Assembly: GCF_000981385.1 (NCBI RefSeq)
Contig: NZ_LATZ01000004.1
Span: forward strand, 124,001 to 188,000
DNA: 64,000 nt
Direction: 5' to 3'
Source: Bacillus sp. SA1-12
Lineage (GTDB): Bacteria; Bacillota; Bacilli; Bacillales; Bacillaceae
Under the pieces are notes generated by a model. It had not been told where the DNA came from. It did no database searches and worked only from the letters and a program-made list of their open reading frames with translations. Of this stretch, positions 62,892-64,000 are shown in pieces. Both the position numbers and the translations under genes were made by a program. Each line of letters opens with the position of its first letter. Within the stretch, counting starts at the first letter, position 1.

Positions 62892-63290
62892 CCTTTTTCC
62901 ACCTTTAACTTTTGTTATCCGCTTACACATCTATAATAGTAACTTATAAAGTACCTCATGGTTAGTTATTTATTATAAATAATAGATTCTATCTGCCAGA
63001 ACTCATTGATATAAGTTTTTATAACTCCAAAATAAAACGAAAGCTGGATAAAAGAGCATAACACCGCCTATAAAAGACAACATCATTTTAAATTAGTCAA
63101 TAAGCTTATTACATATTTACTATCTTCTTCATAACCTATTTAAATATCTTTAAAAATTCTTTTCGCAAAATCTTGATACATAGTGCAAACGCCTTCAATT
63201 TGAGGTATCTTTATAGTAATCTATTTTTTTTACCTCACATTTTCACTTATAAACTATAAAGCAAACCAGGAAATGAGGAGTGACGCTGAA
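62892..63290. other. Divergent intergenic region before the J-domain gene
   Basis: About 400 AT-rich bases holding the promoters of two divergent genes. I see no further gene, repeat or known leader. Confidence 0.5.
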
Positions 63291-64000
63291 TTGGACATAC
63301 AAGAAGCTTACAAAGTACTAGGTGTTCCAGAAGATGCTACTGATGACCAAATTGAAAAACAATATATGACATGGATTCGGCGGAATCATGCATATCAAAG
63401 TCAGGAGGATGGAGAAAAGCCTTTTGATTTTGATCTGATAACCAATGCCTATAATAAGATTAAAGCTTATCGGGATGGTACCGAGGAAAAGCAAGGCCCT
63501 GCTACCTTCCGTGAGAAATCGGATCATTTTCTCCATTACTACAAGCTCCATATCATTGGGGTGATCCTTCTAATTGCACTTTGTGTCTATGTGACCCAAA
63601 GTGTCGTTTCTCATTTTCAGGAACAAAAAAGATTGGCAAGTCTTCCTCCTGAAAATGTAAGCATTTTGCTGCATGGTGACTATTTTGAACCAAATAGTGA
63701 CACAATGGCTGTTTCGGAGAATGTCTTGGCTGACATTCCTTCATGGAAGAGGGTAACCGTTAATTTGAATTATTCGCCGACAGAAATAAACGACTCGATG
63801 GATGTTGGCATGCAGCAAAAAAGTGTTGTGACGCTTACATCTGATAAATCAGATGTCTATGTAATGGATCCTGATAACTTTGAACTGCTCATGACGAATG
63901 AAATGTTCCTGCCACTAGATGAATTGGAGCCATCGCTTAAAGAAAACGTTGAAGCAGATAAGCTTGTCTATGCAACATCACCTGAAGATAATGCTGAACA
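63291..64000 (+). CDS. Membrane-anchored J-domain-like protein lacking HPD, 3' partial
   Basis: The frame opens at a TTG (GAGGAG 10 bases upstream) and runs off the right edge with no stop. Residues 1-62 (MDIQEAYKVLGVPEDATDDQ, IEKQYMTWIRRNHAYQS, ITNAYNKIKAYRDG) form a DnaJ-like J domain. The HPD tripeptide needed to stimulate DnaK is replaced by HAY. One transmembrane helix follows (LHIIGVILLIALCVYVT, about 86-103). The outside part starts ENVSILLHGDYFEPNSDT. It may be a membrane adaptor that uses the J fold for binding only. There is no in-frame ATG before codon 26, supporting the TTG. Confidence 0.8.
   Translation, partial: MDIQEAYKVLGVPEDATDDQIEKQYMTWIRRNHAYQSQEDGEKPFDFDLITNAYNKIKAYRDGTEEKQGPATFREKSDHFLHYYKLHIIGVILLIALCVYVTQSVVSHFQEQKRLASLPPENVSILLHGDYFEPNSDTMAVSENVLADIPSWKRVTVNLNYSPTEINDSMDVGMQQKSVVTLTSDKSDVYVMDPDNFELLMTNEMFLPLDELEPSLKENVEADKLVYATSPEDNAE

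Noticed and set aside
63318..63744. Two minus-strand frames of 77 and 63 codons at the right edge
   Set aside because: Both are antisense to the J-domain gene, whose long plus-strand frame runs off the window and has family resemblance.

Overview
This is a low-GC Gram-positive chromosome segment, most likely from a Bacillaceae species of the Bacillus/Peribacillus/Neobacillus type. The basis is strong AGGAGG-type ribosome binding sites, the sporulation regulators Sda and a PF09385-type histidine kinase, Zur boxes upstream of a CobW/YciC GTPase and a zinc-free L33, UgtP, GlpP, Tat-exported PhoD enzymes and many B. subtilis-like families. I see no rRNA, tRNA, prophage, insertion sequence or CRISPR array.

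Layout. 1-2.3 kb: the end of a FAD monooxygenase, a DJ-1/PfpI protein and a tiny sda gene. 2.5-22.2 kb: a carbohydrate locus. A minus-strand series encodes a secreted GxGYxYP protein, a TIM-barrel-like protein, an LplBC/LplA-type ABC importer, a six-hairpin (DUF4965) protein and a leaderless GH92 alpha-mannosidase. It is followed by a GntR-LacI chimeric repressor, a divergent second GxGYxYP paralogue and a GPH sugar symporter. This looks like an uptake-and-trim system for a mannose-containing oligosaccharide. 23-28.3 kb: a SorC regulator, transketolase translationally coupled to a degenerate phosphofructokinase homologue, and an orphan sporulation-type kinase. 28.7-30.2 kb: a Zur-type zinc-starvation operon. 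30.3-33.4 kb: an NlpC/P60 endopeptidase, then a sigma factor-ClpP pair.

33.8-49.5 kb: housekeeping and accessory genes: AlkD-like protein, ArsR/AHSA1 pair with an 18-bp palindromic operator, lipase, GlpP, two LLM flavin oxidoreductases, a YfiLMR-like ABC exporter with two TetR operators, aldehyde dehydrogenase, a second TetR with its membrane-protein target, a DUF2089/SHOCT-like operon, UgtP, AIM24 and a CPBP-like protein. 49.6-53.5 kb: envelope genes (polysaccharide deacetylase, UppP, DedA) and an MFS transporter.

53.7-64 kb: a glutamate dehydrogenase with an apparent N-terminal frameshift, a DinB gene with an in-frame nonsense codon, tandem Tat-exported PhoD phosphatases, two secreted low-complexity proteins (one with four Ala-rich repeats of about 30 residues), a GH43-like enzyme and the start of a membrane-anchored J-domain protein without HPD.

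The observations I rate highest are the pseudo-phosphofructokinase-transketolase coupling, the GxGYxYP/GH92 locus with full-length anti-Shine-Dalgarno matches in the leaders of both GxGYxYP genes, the four-repeat exported protein, and a sigma factor ending in CGLCMAA beside clpP. Starts were moved inward from the longest open frame wherever a clear ribosome binding site decided it. All function calls are from reading motifs by eye; no database search was run.
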